A DNA stretch of 64,000 bases from CBDCUW01 sp963734865 (GTDB lineage: Bacteria > Planctomycetota > Planctomycetia > Pirellulales > Pirellulaceae). Below, piece after piece: positions 33,753-46,500 of the stretch. The stretch spans positions 62,001 to 126,000 of the forward strand of contig CAVTIV010000010.1 of the NCBI GenBank assembly GCA_963734865.1. Reading direction: 5' to 3'. The translations under genes and the position numbers were made by a program. The first letter of the stretch is position 1; each line of letters starts with the position of its first letter. The notes under the pieces were generated by a model, which was given only the letters and a program-made list of their open reading frames with translations, was not told the DNA's origin and searched no databases.

Positions 33753-35468
33753 ATGGCCAGACACTTGATCGCTTCGGCACGTCGCATTTTCAGGTTGGGC
33801 ATTTTTAGGTTGGGCTTCTTCGGATCTGTCGTCCTTACGAACTCCGCGGTCGCTCAGCAACTCGACCAGCACCTCGCCGGGGGCGAATTCGCTGCGGCGA
33901 TGCGGGTGGCCGAGCAGCTTCCCACCCAGGGACGCGACCCGCTGCTGACGCAAATTGCAACCGCGCAGGGAAGTTCAGGAGAAAGCGTGGCCGCGGCGGC
34001 GACCGTCCGAGGGATTGATTCACCAGCGAGTCGCGAGGCGGCAATCGAGGGCGCCCGTGGTGGTAGCTCCTTCGCCGATTTTCAGTCGTTGATCGATCTG
34101 ATTCAAACGACGGTCGTTCCTGACACATGGGAAGCGCTTGGTGGACCGAGCACAATGGCGCCCTACCCAGCGGGTGTGTATGTCGATGCCCAGGGGACCA
34201 TTCACGAGTGCGAGACGTTCTCGAAGTCCGATGCGGTGACGGAACTGAAGAATCTGTTGGGCCGAACTCCCGATCCGAGAGGCCAGGATGAAGGTCCGGC
34301 GGATTGGCGTCAGCCCTCGACGATCCGCTGTGTCTCGCTGAGACGGTTGATGGATGAAATGGTTCGGCTGCGGATCGATGCCACGGCGATGCCCGCCGCA
34401 ATGACCTACCTGGCCGGCATTTCGCACGTGGAGCATCTGTTCATCAACGACGATGACATCATTCTCGCGGGCAGGGTCGGCGGCATTGATAACGTTCAAG
34501 GTTGGTACCGTGATCGGGTCACCGGCTTGAACACCCTGCGACTCGATTTTTTCTTGACCTGCCTGTCATCGGCGCTCGCCAATCAGCCCTTCGGTTGCAC
34601 GATCGATCCCACGACCGAGGGGCTACAGAGGGCGGTCGTTGTCGCCAACGATGTGCAAAACGACAAGATTCCGATTGGCACCGCAGCTCAGGAAATGACC
34701 GACGCGCTGGGCATGCAGCGGGTGGAGGTTTTCGGAACCGCCGGTGATACCCCGGTCGGATACCTGATGGTCGAAGCGGACCGACACATGAAGCAACTTG
34801 CCCTGGGCATTCATCCCATGCCCCGGGGTGTCAAGAATTATCTCGATGTGATCGATGCGAGTATCGATCGCGGTCCGCCCAATGAGTTGTTGCTGCGACT
34901 TTGGTTCACTTCGGCACCGCGGACCGTGCGAGCCGACGTGGGTCGCAAGGTTTTCGAGATCAGCGGAACACCTCTGCGACTGAGTGGTCAGAATGAACGC
35001 GCGATGGCCTCGGGCCAACGGGGCAACGTCACTGAAGATTTCCGCACCGATGCGTTCGTTGGCGAATTCAACAAGAATTGGAATGCGATCCGCACCAAGT
35101 ATCCGATCTACAGCGCGTTGGAATCGATCTATCGAACATCGTCCGTCGCAGAGTTATTGCGACGATTCGCCGTTGCCCCCGAACAAATATCGCTGATCAA
35201 CGCCTTTGCCGAAAATGCGTCCAGCCTGCCGCGGATGCAGTCGACTCCGCGTCAAGTGTTATCAATCGCGAAGTTGCACTCGGTCCGTCAGGGACGATCG
35301 GTGCATCATGTGTTGCTAAGCAGTGGCGGGGTGGCCGTCGATCCGCGTCAAACATTGACCTCAAAAATCGCCGATTACCCGACACTTTCATCGATTGCCA
35401 ATCCATCGAGTTCCCAACCCCGCGTCATTCAACGCTGGTGGTGGGACGCCGGACCAGCGACTCGCTAA
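33753..35468 (+). CDS. Exported DUF1598-like protein, copy 2
   Basis: Intact, 571 residues from ATG at 33753 (MARHLIASARRIFRLG), chosen because it places a signal peptide (FGSVVLTNSAVA-QQ) at the N terminus; GGAAAG lies upstream. The leader has a small duplication, FRLGIFRLGFFG. Shared with copy 1 (30939-32330) are YLAGISHVEHLFINDDDIILAG, TIDPTTEGLQRA, VEADRHMKQLALGI, the NERAMASGQRG stretch and the terminal RVIQRWWWD. Copy 2 is about 110 residues longer, mostly by an N-terminal segment with GEFAAAMRVAEQLPTQGRDPLLTQIATAQ, which looks TPR-like. Function unknown; export suggests a cell-envelope role. It ends 3 bp from the end of the convergent flgK. Confidence 0.7.
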   Translation: MARHLIASARRIFRLGIFRLGFFGSVVLTNSAVAQQLDQHLAGGEFAAAMRVAEQLPTQGRDPLLTQIATAQGSSGESVAAAATVRGIDSPASREAAIEGARGGSSFADFQSLIDLIQTTVVPDTWEALGGPSTMAPYPAGVYVDAQGTIHECETFSKSDAVTELKNLLGRTPDPRGQDEGPADWRQPSTIRCVSLRRLMDEMVRLRIDATAMPAAMTYLAGISHVEHLFINDDDIILAGRVGGIDNVQGWYRDRVTGLNTLRLDFFLTCLSSALANQPFGCTIDPTTEGLQRAVVVANDVQNDKIPIGTAAQEMTDALGMQRVEVFGTAGDTPVGYLMVEADRHMKQLALGIHPMPRGVKNYLDVIDASIDRGPPNELLLRLWFTSAPRTVRADVGRKVFEISGTPLRLSGQNERAMASGQRGNVTEDFRTDAFVGEFNKNWNAIRTKYPIYSALESIYRTSSVAELLRRFAVAPEQISLINAFAENASSLPRMQSTPRQVLSIAKLHSVRQGRSVHHVLLSSGGVAVDPRQTLTSKIADYPTLSSIANPSSSQPRVIQRWWWDAGPATR

Positions 35469-35471
35469 CGG

Positions 35472-37159
35472 CTACAGATTGACGAGCAGATCGAGCATTT
35501 CGGCGGCCGTGGCAATCACCCGCGAGGACGCTTGGAAGCGCGTTGAAACGCGATCATCTTGATCGACTCTTCATCAATGTTCACCCCGCTGAACGCGAGA
35601 TGTTGGCTCTGCAGCGTCTGATAGAAGTTGCGTAGTCCCTCGGTCGCACTGTTCTGCAGACTGACCTGCTGACCAAACACGGCAACCGAATCTTCGTAGG
35701 TACTGCGTACGGAATGACCGTCAAGATGGTCGAGCGGGCGGTCGACAAGGTCGATCAACTGGGTCAGCACGTCGGTGTCATGACCGATACCGCCAGCACT
35801 GACTGCCAGCAAGTCGGAATCGGCCGAGAGGGTCGGATTGACGGCGATGTCGACAGCGTTGTCACCGACGAAAAATGAATTCAGTCCCGCGGCGGCCAGA
35901 AAGCCGCTCGTGTCGTCGGCAAACGTGAACTCGGCGGTGGGCGAGTCGGACAGGATCTCCAGGCGGCCTTCACCGGTGACGTTGGCGCTCAGCCCATCGA
36001 TCGAGTTGATGTCGGCCGCGATGGAGCTGATCGTCGAATCGGTCACCTGGCCGAGGATTTGTACGGGGATTCGATGAGTGGAGATGACTTGGCCCTGCAA
36101 GTCGACCACGTTGATGTCGAACGTACCGTTGCGCGGCGTCCATGCGAGTTGGGCATCGGGCAGCGGTACACCGGAATCTGCCGGGACCGTCGCAAGCAGA
36201 CTGGAGAAACCATGTCGACCCTGGCCCTGCGAATGGACTTCATTGACACTGCGGATCAATGCCGTCGCGATTTCGTCCAGGTTATCGATATAGTTGCCGA
36301 AAATCTCGTCCCTGGCCGTCACGGCGGCGGCGACTTTCCCGCCGGTTGTCTGCAGAGGCGAATCGGTCTCGACGATCCGAACTTCGTTGCCCTCGAGTTT
36401 CGGGTTGTAGGCGGTGTACACCTCGCGATTGATTCCGTTGCTGATCAGGTAATCTCCGCCGACAAATACCGAAACGGATCCACTTGCCTGCTCTTGGACA
36501 TCAATCTTGATCAGTCCGGCGAGTTCTTCGAGATCTTGATACCGCTGGTCTCGCAGGCCAGTGGCGTCGCTATGGATCAAACCTCCCCCCTCGATCGTCG
36601 CGATGTCCAGATTCAGCTTCGCAATCCGCCCGGTCAGCCGATTGATCTGGCTCGACATGTCGCTTAGTTCGTTGTTCCACAATTCCTTTCGCTCGACCAC
36701 GTTTTCACGTGTTCGCCGGATATTCGTCGACAACGTCTCGCCCTGCAAAATCACGAATTGGCGAAGTGACGAATCATTGGGCTGGGCGGATAGTTCCAAC
36801 AAGGCGTTGTTGAACAACGACAACTGTTGATTCAGGCCGTCGTTGTTGAGGTCCGAGGTGAGCTCTTCCAGCTGGCCATAGGCCTTATCCAACGACTCCG
36901 CTCCGGCGAGCGCCGTATTCGCGTCAGCTTTTCGCTCGACCAACGCTTGGTCAACGACCTGAACGATTCCGGTGGGGCGGACCCCGTGACCTTGGATCAG
37001 ACCACCAATGCGAACCGACTCGGCCGACGCCAGTTGCAGTTCCTGGCGTATGTATCCGGGTGTGTTCGAGTTGGCGATGTTGTTGCCAACCACTTGCAGC
37101 CCGAGCTGGGCGGCCTGTCGCGCACCGGCAGACTGCTGAATTGTGCTGAACAGGCTCAT
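35472..37159 (-). CDS. flgK: Flagellar hook-associated protein 1 (FlgK), one frame break
   Basis: Junction protein between flagellar hook and filament, exported by the flagellar type III system. The N-terminal rod/hook signature is GLQVVGNNIANSNTPGYIRQ (residues 20-40). The C-terminal FlgK signature FSGVNIDEESIKMIAFQRA is followed, after one missing base near 35538, by FQASSRVIATAAEMLDLLVNL and a TAG at 35472. Repaired length is about 562 residues, normal for the family. ATG at 37159 has AGGA upstream. No other flagellar gene is in the window; flgL or flgM would be expected nearby in many bacteria. It supports a motile swarmer stage. Confidence 0.93.
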
Positions 37160-37511
37160 CGCCCAATCCTCGTTCCGTTCTGGCCGATACCAAGAACGAT
37201 TGTGTGGTCAAAGCCAGCCGAACCGGCACGGGCTCCATCGACCATGACCGCCACGGGCGATCGTCGGCACCAGGGACCGATCAAGCACGAACGCTCCTCT
37301 TCGAGTCCAGATCGGTCGTCCCAATTGGTAAACTCCACACAATCGGACAAAAATACCGTTTCCGGCTGCCAGGCAGTGCGTTCGCCTGCGATGCCGCGTC
37401 GCAGCACGACTCGGGCGGTACAGCGCTACCGACCGCTGCGGCCTACGGCTGCGCCATCTCGCATGACGAATGACGGATGTAGGTCAAAACGGCGAGTGAC
37501 AAACGGCTCGA
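37160..37511. other. Intergenic region upstream of flgK
   Basis: 352 bp between flgK and the giant gene, read on the minus strand. One open frame of 83 residues (37156-37407) overlaps the flgK start by 4 bp but shows no family motif. No convincing promoter seen. Confidence 0.4.
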
Positions 37512-40500
37512 TTACAACAGATCGGCCATGGCCGCATCGAGGGCTGCGATCGCCGAGTCTTCGTCCCGCTTGCTATCTCGGTCTTCCGCGATCAGGTCGA
37601 TCAAATCGGCCGATACCGGTGCGGTGAACGAGGCATCCACCACCTTGATCGGATCGGACACGATCGCCGCAGGCGAATCGGCGATGAACGATTCGTCCCC
37701 CTGCACGTCCGGCTCGATCGGCAGGGCCACCTGCTCGGCTTGGCTACCGCCGCTGTTGACCCGGCTCAGCTGGTTGATCACCAGCAAAGCATCGTTGGCT
37801 GTGATGAACTGGTTGCCATTGACGTCATAAAAGTTGGGACCGCTGTCGGTTGGCAGCACCGGAATCGACGAGGTCGATCCGTTGCGCTGCAAGTGATTGA
37901 TGACCAATAGTGCGTCCAGTGCGGTGACAAACCCGTCGTCATTGACGTCCTGGATCGTGTCGGGGTTTTGCAATCGGCTGGCGACAACTCGCGTATCAAC
38001 CGTGGCGACATTGCTGGCCCGACCTTCGTTATCCCGGATTCGGTAGGTGAACGAATCACGACCGAGGAATCCGGCGCAGGGCAGGTATTGAACAAAACCG
38101 CCGGCTTGCGGGATCGCTTCACCGCGAGTCGGCTGAGTCACGATCTCGATGCTGCCGAGGTCCAATGTCCCGTCACGATCAAAGTCATTGGCGGCCACAT
38201 TGATATCGATCGCTTCGTCCAGGAAGGTTCCCTTGGCATCATTGACCGCTACCGGACTGGCGTTGGCCGAGATGGTAACGAGTGCCTGGTCGCTTCTGGC
38301 ACCGAGATTATCGGCGACCGTGTAGCGGAACTGGTCTTCGACTGAAAAACTGGCGAATGGCGTATAGGTCAGCGTGCCGTTGACGATCATCAGCGACCCG
38401 AACGCCGGCTGCAGCGTGACGATAATCGAACCGGGGTTGATCGAACCATCGACGTCGGTGTCGTTATCAAGCGGCCGAATGATCGTCGGACTGCCGAAAG
38501 TCAAATCGACATCGTCGTCCACCACATCCGGTGCGTCATTGATACCGGCGACTGTCAGGCCAACGGTGACGGGACTACTGGTGACACCCGCGGCATCCCG
38601 GGCAGCGTAGGAAAACGAATCGACCAACGATTGACCTGGCGCCAACGCCTGCAGTGCCAGGGCATTTGTCGGATCATAGGTAATATTCCCGGTGGTCGGA
38701 TCAAACGTGACTTTGGCACCACTGATCGAGAAGGACTGAGTCGGCATGATCACCCTCAGCATCTCGTTCTCGTTCGATAGCAGGTCAGGATCGATATCGT
38801 TGGCCAACAATTGAGCAGACGGGATGGTCAGCACCGTGTCCTCGTTGGTGTTCAGCGAGTCCGATTGAGCGACCGGAGCATCGTTCAGTTCATTGATCGT
38901 GATCTCCAGGGTCACCGTCTGCGCCTGACCACCCTCGGAATCGATCGCCGTGACCTGAATCTGGGCAGGTCCCGCGGCGTTCTCGGTGTTCTTATTCGTG
39001 GCCGGAGTGAATCGCAGGATTCCCGCATCATTGATCACCGGTTGCGACAGGAATAGCGAGGTAAACGCCGGCGGTGTCGTGACCACGAATTGAACGCTTT
39101 GCGCAGGATTCATCGCTGGGACCGGGGCTGATGCCGCTGGCCCACGGTTCGCTGTACGGACCGCTGTCTTCGTTGACCGTAACATTCGCACCACGAGTGA
39201 ACGTCGGTGGATCATTGACCGCATTGACCGTGATTACAAACGTCGTCGGAGCACTGATGAACGTATCACCGATGCTGGCGTCCCTCGGACCGCCATCGCG
39301 AAGGACGACTTCAAAAACCGCAACGCCGTTGGCGTCCGGAGCGGTTTGGTAAGTCAGTGATGCGGAATCTCCGCTGATGATGGCCGTCGGTGGTACCGAG
39401 AACAAATCGAGGTTCGATGAAAGTTGAGTGAACACGAATTCCAGCGACTGCGGCGGAGTCGAAATACCGTCGCCATTGTTTTCATCGACCGCAGTCAACG
39501 GTCCGGCCTGCACGTTGTTGGCCCACGAATTGATCACGACGACGCCTTGATCTTCGTCGCTGGCCACGTTCCCCGCTCCGCTAAACAGCGGCGCGTCATT
39601 GACCGGCAGCACATCAAAGGTGACGGTATTCGACGCGATCCGCGGATCGTTAAAGGGAGTCCCGCCCGTGCCGATGTTCACCGACACGCCGTTATCAATG
39701 ACCGTATAGATGAACGAGTCGGTACCGACAAAATCCTTTCGCGGCCGATAAACCAAACGAGTGATCGCATTGGTCGCAGGATCGCGGATCGCTTGGATCA
39801 GGCCACCGTTGGCACTCGTTGCCGGAACGGGATTGCCCAGCAACACGGACTGGTTGCCGCCCGGTTCGGGAAGGATGTCCGCCGACTCGTTCGCCGGGCC
39901 GGGCAGGAACACATCCAACAGCCCGGGACTGGTGTTATCACCGTTGATCAGGACGTCATACGTTCCGTCTTCCAACATCGTGAAGCGCAGCGGCGCGACG
40001 TTGCTGTCAACAACCGGTGGATCATTCGTCGGTTGCACGTCGATGGTCAACGTAATCGGCAGTGACGCGGTAATGTCGCCCCGCGGATTGTCACCATCCA
40101 CGTCACCGTTGCCGTTGTCAATCAAGCGAATTTCAAAGTCGAATTCGCCGAACACATTGGCAGCCGGCCGGAAGGACAGTCGCCCGCTATCCTTGTTGAT
40201 CGTTGGGAACGTGCTGAAGAAATTGCTGGCATTGGCGATCGGGAAGCTCAGCGGCGTGACGGTGAACTGAACAGCCTGGCCGGTGTTGATGTCGACTTCA
40301 TCAAAGGCCGTCGTCGGCGGGCCCGCGTTGATGTTGAAGGCATAATTGGCGATGGCCAGCGCGCTGCTGTCTTCGGGAACTTCGATGTACAGTGCGCTGA
40401 CATCAAAGTCGGGTCGGTCGTTCACCGGATTCAGATTCAATTGGACGCGGTTGGTCGCGGTCAAGCGATCGGAGATCAGGGCACCGGCCGCCAGCGAGTA

Positions 40501-43500
40501 GGTTTCGCCGCCTGTCGTGCTCTTGTCACGAACCTGGTAGGTAAACGAATCGGATCCACCGATCAGATTGTTGAAGTTCAACGGCGGAGTGTAGCTCAAA
40601 CCGATCAACGTGCTGCCGCTGAAGACGGATCGCAGGACACCGCCAAGGTCGGTAGTGAAGTCGATGCCGCCACCGGTCGGTGCATTCCCAAAGCGGAACA
40701 ACTCCAATTGCTGCGAACCACCGGGCAATGGCCCGGCCTCGTTGTCCGGTCCGACGTTGAATACATCCAGCAAACCGATTTGCTGGTAGCCAGCCATCAC
40801 GGCTCCCGCAGTCAAGGGGATGAAGTACGGTGTCGATGTGTCCGCAAATGTCTGCGTGTTGTCTTCACGGAGCGTGTAGGTGATCGTCGCATCGTCGATC
40901 TCGCCGTCATTGTTGAAGTCGTTGTTGGCAACGGCGTAGGCGGTATCCGCGTCCAGCGAATCGCTGCTGCCGGCGACCGAGGAATCGAATCGAGGAGCAT
41001 CATTTACCGGCTGGACGTTGACGGTAAATGTCCGCGAGAACTGCTGTTGTGGGGTACCATCATCGATGCCCGTGACGATATAGGTCGCCGTGCCGAACTG
41101 ATCGGGAGCCGGGAAGAAGTCAATGTACGTGCCCGAGGACACATCGGGATCGGCAGTCATCAAATTCGCTGGATTCGACGAGACGAGCGTGATGCCGAAC
41201 GATACGGTTTGGTCTGGGTCTTGTTCATCCAATGCCGTCGTCAACGGACCGCCGCCAACATTGGTGATGAAGTTGTTCACTCTGGCCGCTTGCAAATCGT
41301 CCCGTTCAAGGATATCGACCAAAGCGGGAATGTCGAATACCGGTATGTCATTGGACGGGGTCACGGTCAAGCTAACCGTTGCCTCGACCGACGTCACCGC
41401 CGGTGTATCAGGTGTCAGCGTTGTGCCGACGGGGAACTGATGAACACCGTCGTCGGTGACCGTGTAGGTGAACGTGTCCTCGGCGACGAAGAAGGGGGTC
41501 GTCGAGTTGTAATCGATCGGCGGCGTATAAACGGCTTGGATAAAGAATCCGTTGCTGTCAAATTCGACGGCCAACTCACCGCCCGATGCGGTGGTCAGCA
41601 AGCCCGTGACCGAAGTGGTCACGCCCTCGACCGTCACCGAATTGACTTGCAAATTCTGATTGTCCTCGTTGTAGGGAGCGGCCAACAAGATATCGCTGGC
41701 GGTCGCATTGACCGTCGGGTTCAGCAGATCGTCGGTGCTGCCGATCAGCAGCGAGTCACGAGTGATGATGATCTCCGCCGGAGCTACCGGCGCCGGGCGG
41801 TCGAGCCTCGATCGCTTCAGTGACGTTGAACGCTCGGTCCACGGCGATCGGCGTGTCGTTGATCGGCTCCAAGAAGATCCGCGAGGTGATCGTGGTGCTC
41901 AGCGGTGCCGGACTCTTGGCCGCCGGATTACCGGCATTGAGTGCCGCGTCCTGGTCGATACCAGCATCTTCGACGGTGTAGGTGAACAGCACCTCGCCAA
42001 AAACATCATCGGCCGGAACGAAGGTGATATCGCCGGTGGTCGGGTCGACACTAATCGATTGTCCCAAATTGGGGTCGACCAACGCCACACTGGTGATTCG
42101 CATCGGACCATCATTGCCATTGAACTCGGTTTGTTCGTCGGCAGCCGTGGCCCGACCCTGTTCGTCGTTTTGCAGCAGCAGCGCGCTGGGGATGATCAAC
42201 GTCTGATCTTCGGTCGGCACCGGTGCCGTGACACCGAGATTGGTGTAGTAGGTGAGATAATCACCTGCGGGGTCGGTGATCGACACGTCGTCGGTTAACG
42301 GCACGGGCGGATCATTCTGCGGTGTGACGCGAATGAATGCGGTGGCCGTCGCGGTTTCTGGCATCGCGGGCGTTTGTGGTGCCGTCGACGGTTCCGGCAG
42401 CGAGATGCCGTCATCGACCACCGTGAAAATGAATTCGTCATCCAAGAAATCGCCAACCATCGCCGGCAGATTCTCGCTGTTGAAGTCCAGGGCAGGTCGA
42501 TAGAGGATCGAAACAATGTGGTCGTTGGCGTCGAACGTGGCTGTCAGTTTTCCGCCGCGAATGGTATCGAGTTCGATGCTCGGATTGGCCCCATCAATCG
42601 TGGTCGTGACGCCACCGATGACGGTCGCGATCGACTGCAGGTAAACCTGTTGATTGCTTTCATCCTGTGGCGGCGTCGTGACCATCGGATTCCCGATCGG
42701 CGCCGCGCCGACCAACAGATCGGACGCCGAAATCAAATAGCCGCCGTTGACCAGGTCTTCCTCTTGGATGTCTTCGATGGTGCGGAGTAGTACTGCGGCG
42801 ACACTGGGCGGGTCATTGACTGGGGTGACGGTGATGTTCACCGTTGCAAAGACGGCGATCGCGTCCGCTTCCGGGCCGGCGTTGCGTTGTGTACTGACGG
42901 TGTACCGGAACGAATCGGGACCGTAGTAGTCGGGATCGGGCGTGTAGGTGAACAGACCCATTGCCGGATCATCGACCCGCACCTGTCCATGCACGGTGCG
43001 ATAAATGGTGTCGATCGGATCGGGAACCAAGGTGGCATCAATGGTGTACTGCGGCTGGACAAATTCCTCGGTCGGCAAGTTGTCGTTGAAAAACAGACCC
43101 AACAGCGGATCGTCGACCGTCAGAACGGTATCCTCGGCGACGCTGTAGGCGTCATCGAATACCTGCGGTAGGGCGATGTCAAAAATCGTGATGCGATAGT
43201 CCTCGACCTCGCCATTGTTGGCCACGCCACCAGGCGAATCGGTGCCGTCGGTCGAGATTCGGAAGCGGACGAACGTCGCGCCAAGCACCGCATTGACCGG
43301 TGTCACGATCCGCAGATTGTTGACGCCATCGCTGACCGTGAGGTGATCGAAAACGCGTTCACCGAAGTCTTTGAAATCGCCATCGGCGTTGAAGTCGATC
43401 CAAACATCCAACAGACCGGTACCGGTCACCGTCACCGGCAGCACAGCCCCCGCCGCATCGGCGCGGTTGAAGAAGGCAATGACTTCACCGGGGTCACTGG

Positions 43501-46500
43501 TTTGACCGGAATTGTTGGCCAGGATCAGGCCCTCGGTGGTCACGGCGCCGACAAAGGAACCCACCGGCACACCGTCTTCGTCGTCAATCGACACGAGGGT
43601 AAACGACGCACTGTCGGTCGGATCGATCGAGACGACAAGCGTGTCTTTCGTTTCGGGGACGGTCGACTTGATCGTCGCGACCAGGTTTGCCGCGACTTCG
43701 GCCCCTGCGTCACCGGCCGCGAAGGGGACCGCGATATTTCCGGCGCCGGGACTCGATGTCGATTCGACCAGCTCGAAGCGAATCGCAGTACCGTTCACCG
43801 TGAGCGTCAGTACTTCACCTCCGATGGCGGAGTCGCTCGCCGTGATGCGAATGTTGGCCGCGACAGAATCGTCGATCGCGAACAGCGACGAGGCTGATGC
43901 GGCCGTCACCGGCAGACGTGCATCATCGGACCCCGGGAATGGCGTTGCGTCCGTTTCGGAATCGATCAAGCCACCGAGTCGCGGCGTGCCACCCCTGACG
44001 ATCGGGTGACGAGCACCGTTATTGCTCAAGGTCGTTTGATAGGACGCGGGAGCATCACCGTAATCGAGATCCACTTCGGGCATCACGATCGTGAACCGCG
44101 TTGTTCCGTTACTTTGGTTGGGCGTCAACGGATTCCCCGCAAGATCGGTGATCCCGTTGCTTAGTCGGATCACATAGACCGAGTCGGGACGCCATTCGCC
44201 CGACGTCGGCGTCAATCGCAGATTGCCGCTGTTGCTGCTGTAACCAAGAACGTAGTCCGCACCGCTGGCCAGCAACCGACCGTTCTCGGTGACGGTGATC
44301 CGGTTCGGCGTGATCGTCGATGCGTCGGTGCCTGTTCCCTCGCCATCGTCCAACAGAATGCTGAACTCGAATAGACGTCCACTGGTCAGCTGCAAGACCG
44401 TCTGACGGGGATCGACGTCATTACCCTCGGCGTCATTGTCCAGTGGCACGAGTAGTTTGGCGATCGGGCCCTGATCATCCAAGCGGTCAATCGCACCACG
44501 ATCGGCAAAGAACGCCTGACCACGAGACTGGCCGAGCAAATCTCGCTCCGATACCTTCACCGGGCTTGGTGGGATTCCCACAACCTCTTTCACGGAAACA
44601 ATCAGAGGCCGGTCGTTTTGACTTGGTACGCTACTGTCAATCAGCGGGCTGCCGGCAGCCGGGAAGAAATTCGGCGATCCGGCCGCAAAGTCAAACCCGG
44701 CCGGGTTCGGATTGACAAACAGCTGCGCAATCGGATTTACGATCGCCTCGGTACCCAAGGAAACGCCGTTGACGTTCGTGCCGTTGCCCGAGTAGACCGT
44801 CGCGCGGATCAACGTTTCGGCTTCATTGATTCCGACAATGCCGGTGCCATTGTTCATCACCACATTGTTCAACAGTGCCGGTGCGGCCTGGTCATCGATT
44901 TGGATCCCGACATTGCTGCCGTAGATCGTGTTGTTGACCAGACGCGAATAACCCGATGGTGCGCCCGTGCTGGTATCACCGCTGACGCGAACGCCACCGG
45001 CCGTGTTGTTGTAAAGCAGGTTGTTTCGGATCACCGCACCGGGAACTTGCTCGGCCGTATTGAGCGTCGGGAACCGCTGCACCGCGCCCGGCTTGGGACG
45101 ATTGCCCTCGGCGTTACCCGCATTGAATGGTCCGATCGGCGTGGTCGGTCCGGCATCGACCACGATGCCAAAGCCCGACGAAAAACTGATCTTGTTGGAG
45201 TCGATCAGCAACTGCCCTTGGTCTCGGGGACGATTTCGGTCGCCATTGTCTTCACCCAAAACTTGGTTACCGCCAGTGAGCACCCCGCTCAGATGGGAAC
45301 CAAAGTTCAGTCCGCCAAGATTGTCCGCTGCGATGAAGCCGTGAATGGCAATCACCGGATCGGTTGGCAGATAGCTCGCTTCGCTACCCAGTTGACCACC
45401 TTGGTTGGTGGCGAGGATTTCTAATGCCGTGTTGATCGAGACCTGATTGATCGCGTTGCGGACGGCACCGGCAATCTCGCCGACCGTGTAGGTCGAATCA
45501 TAGAAAACGGCAACGTTGCCGGCCGTGACACCGCCGCTGCGATTGAACTCGAAAGTCAGCGTATCGCTGCCATTGGACAGGGTGAACGTGTCACCATCGT
45601 TGATCTGGCTGCCGTCGTCGGTGACAACAAGATTGAGCCCTTCGGCCAGACGTTCGTTGATTTCAACACGTCCGCCTGCCAGTTTTCCTAAGAACACACC
45701 CGTTTGTGCATTCGGGTCGCCATACTCCCGCGCCAAGCGAACCTCGAGTTGATAAGGTCCGGAATTCGTCTCGGGCAAAAATGAGTCGGCGAAGACGGGC
45801 TGGTAGTAGGGGTTATCGGCCAGATTGCTGATCGGTGTGGCGTTGTTGGCGCCTCCCACACTTTCGCCCCGTTCGGCCAACCCGATCACAATGTCATCGA
45901 TGTAGACGCCGTTGTCGCCGCCGAGACCGATCGTCCGCTGACCGGCACGAACGAGGTCATTCAAATTGGTGGGGCTGCCTTGATAGACTCCGAACTGCGA
46001 CGCCGGCAGATTCGGTCCGTTGGAATACTGGCCCTGAACCAGGGTCAGCAATCGGCCCGACCTCGAAGCGGCGTTGACCGGAATGCCATCGACCGAGACG
46101 TGCAGCTGGTAAGTTCCGCCGCCCGGGACGGTCGCACCGGAGATCCCGCCGGGATCCCCGAAAGAGTTGAATGCTGCCACGCCAATCACATACGTACCGG
46201 GAGCCGCAAAGGTGTGCTGAATGAAGGAATTGAGGCCAGCGCCGCCGTCGTCATCGGTCGCCAAGAGAACGCCCGTGGCAGCATCATAGAGATGGAGTTC
46301 TGTATCAAAGCTAGCGCTCTCGATATCAAACGTCGCGACCGCTCCCGCATCAGCGACGTTGAATTCAAAGTAGTCGTAAGTTCCGTCGCCTACGCCGTCA
46401 ATCGTCAAGTGAGGTCGCGTGGTGCTGTTGAGGATGTTCGCATTCAATCCAAGCGTCCAACTTTCTCCGTCCAAATTCTGGGCCGTCGCGATCGAGTCAT

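Noticed and set aside
37156..37407. 83-codon frame overlapping the flgK start by 4 bp
   Set aside because: The overlap suggests coupling, but the sequence is not FlgN-like or otherwise recognisable and has no good start context.
39424..43900. Long plus-strand open frames antisense to the giant genes (up to 460 codons)
   Set aside because: They are rich in Arg, Gly and Asp and read as mirror frames of the high-GC coding strand. They show no family motifs, and the minus-strand protein is coherent over the same bases.
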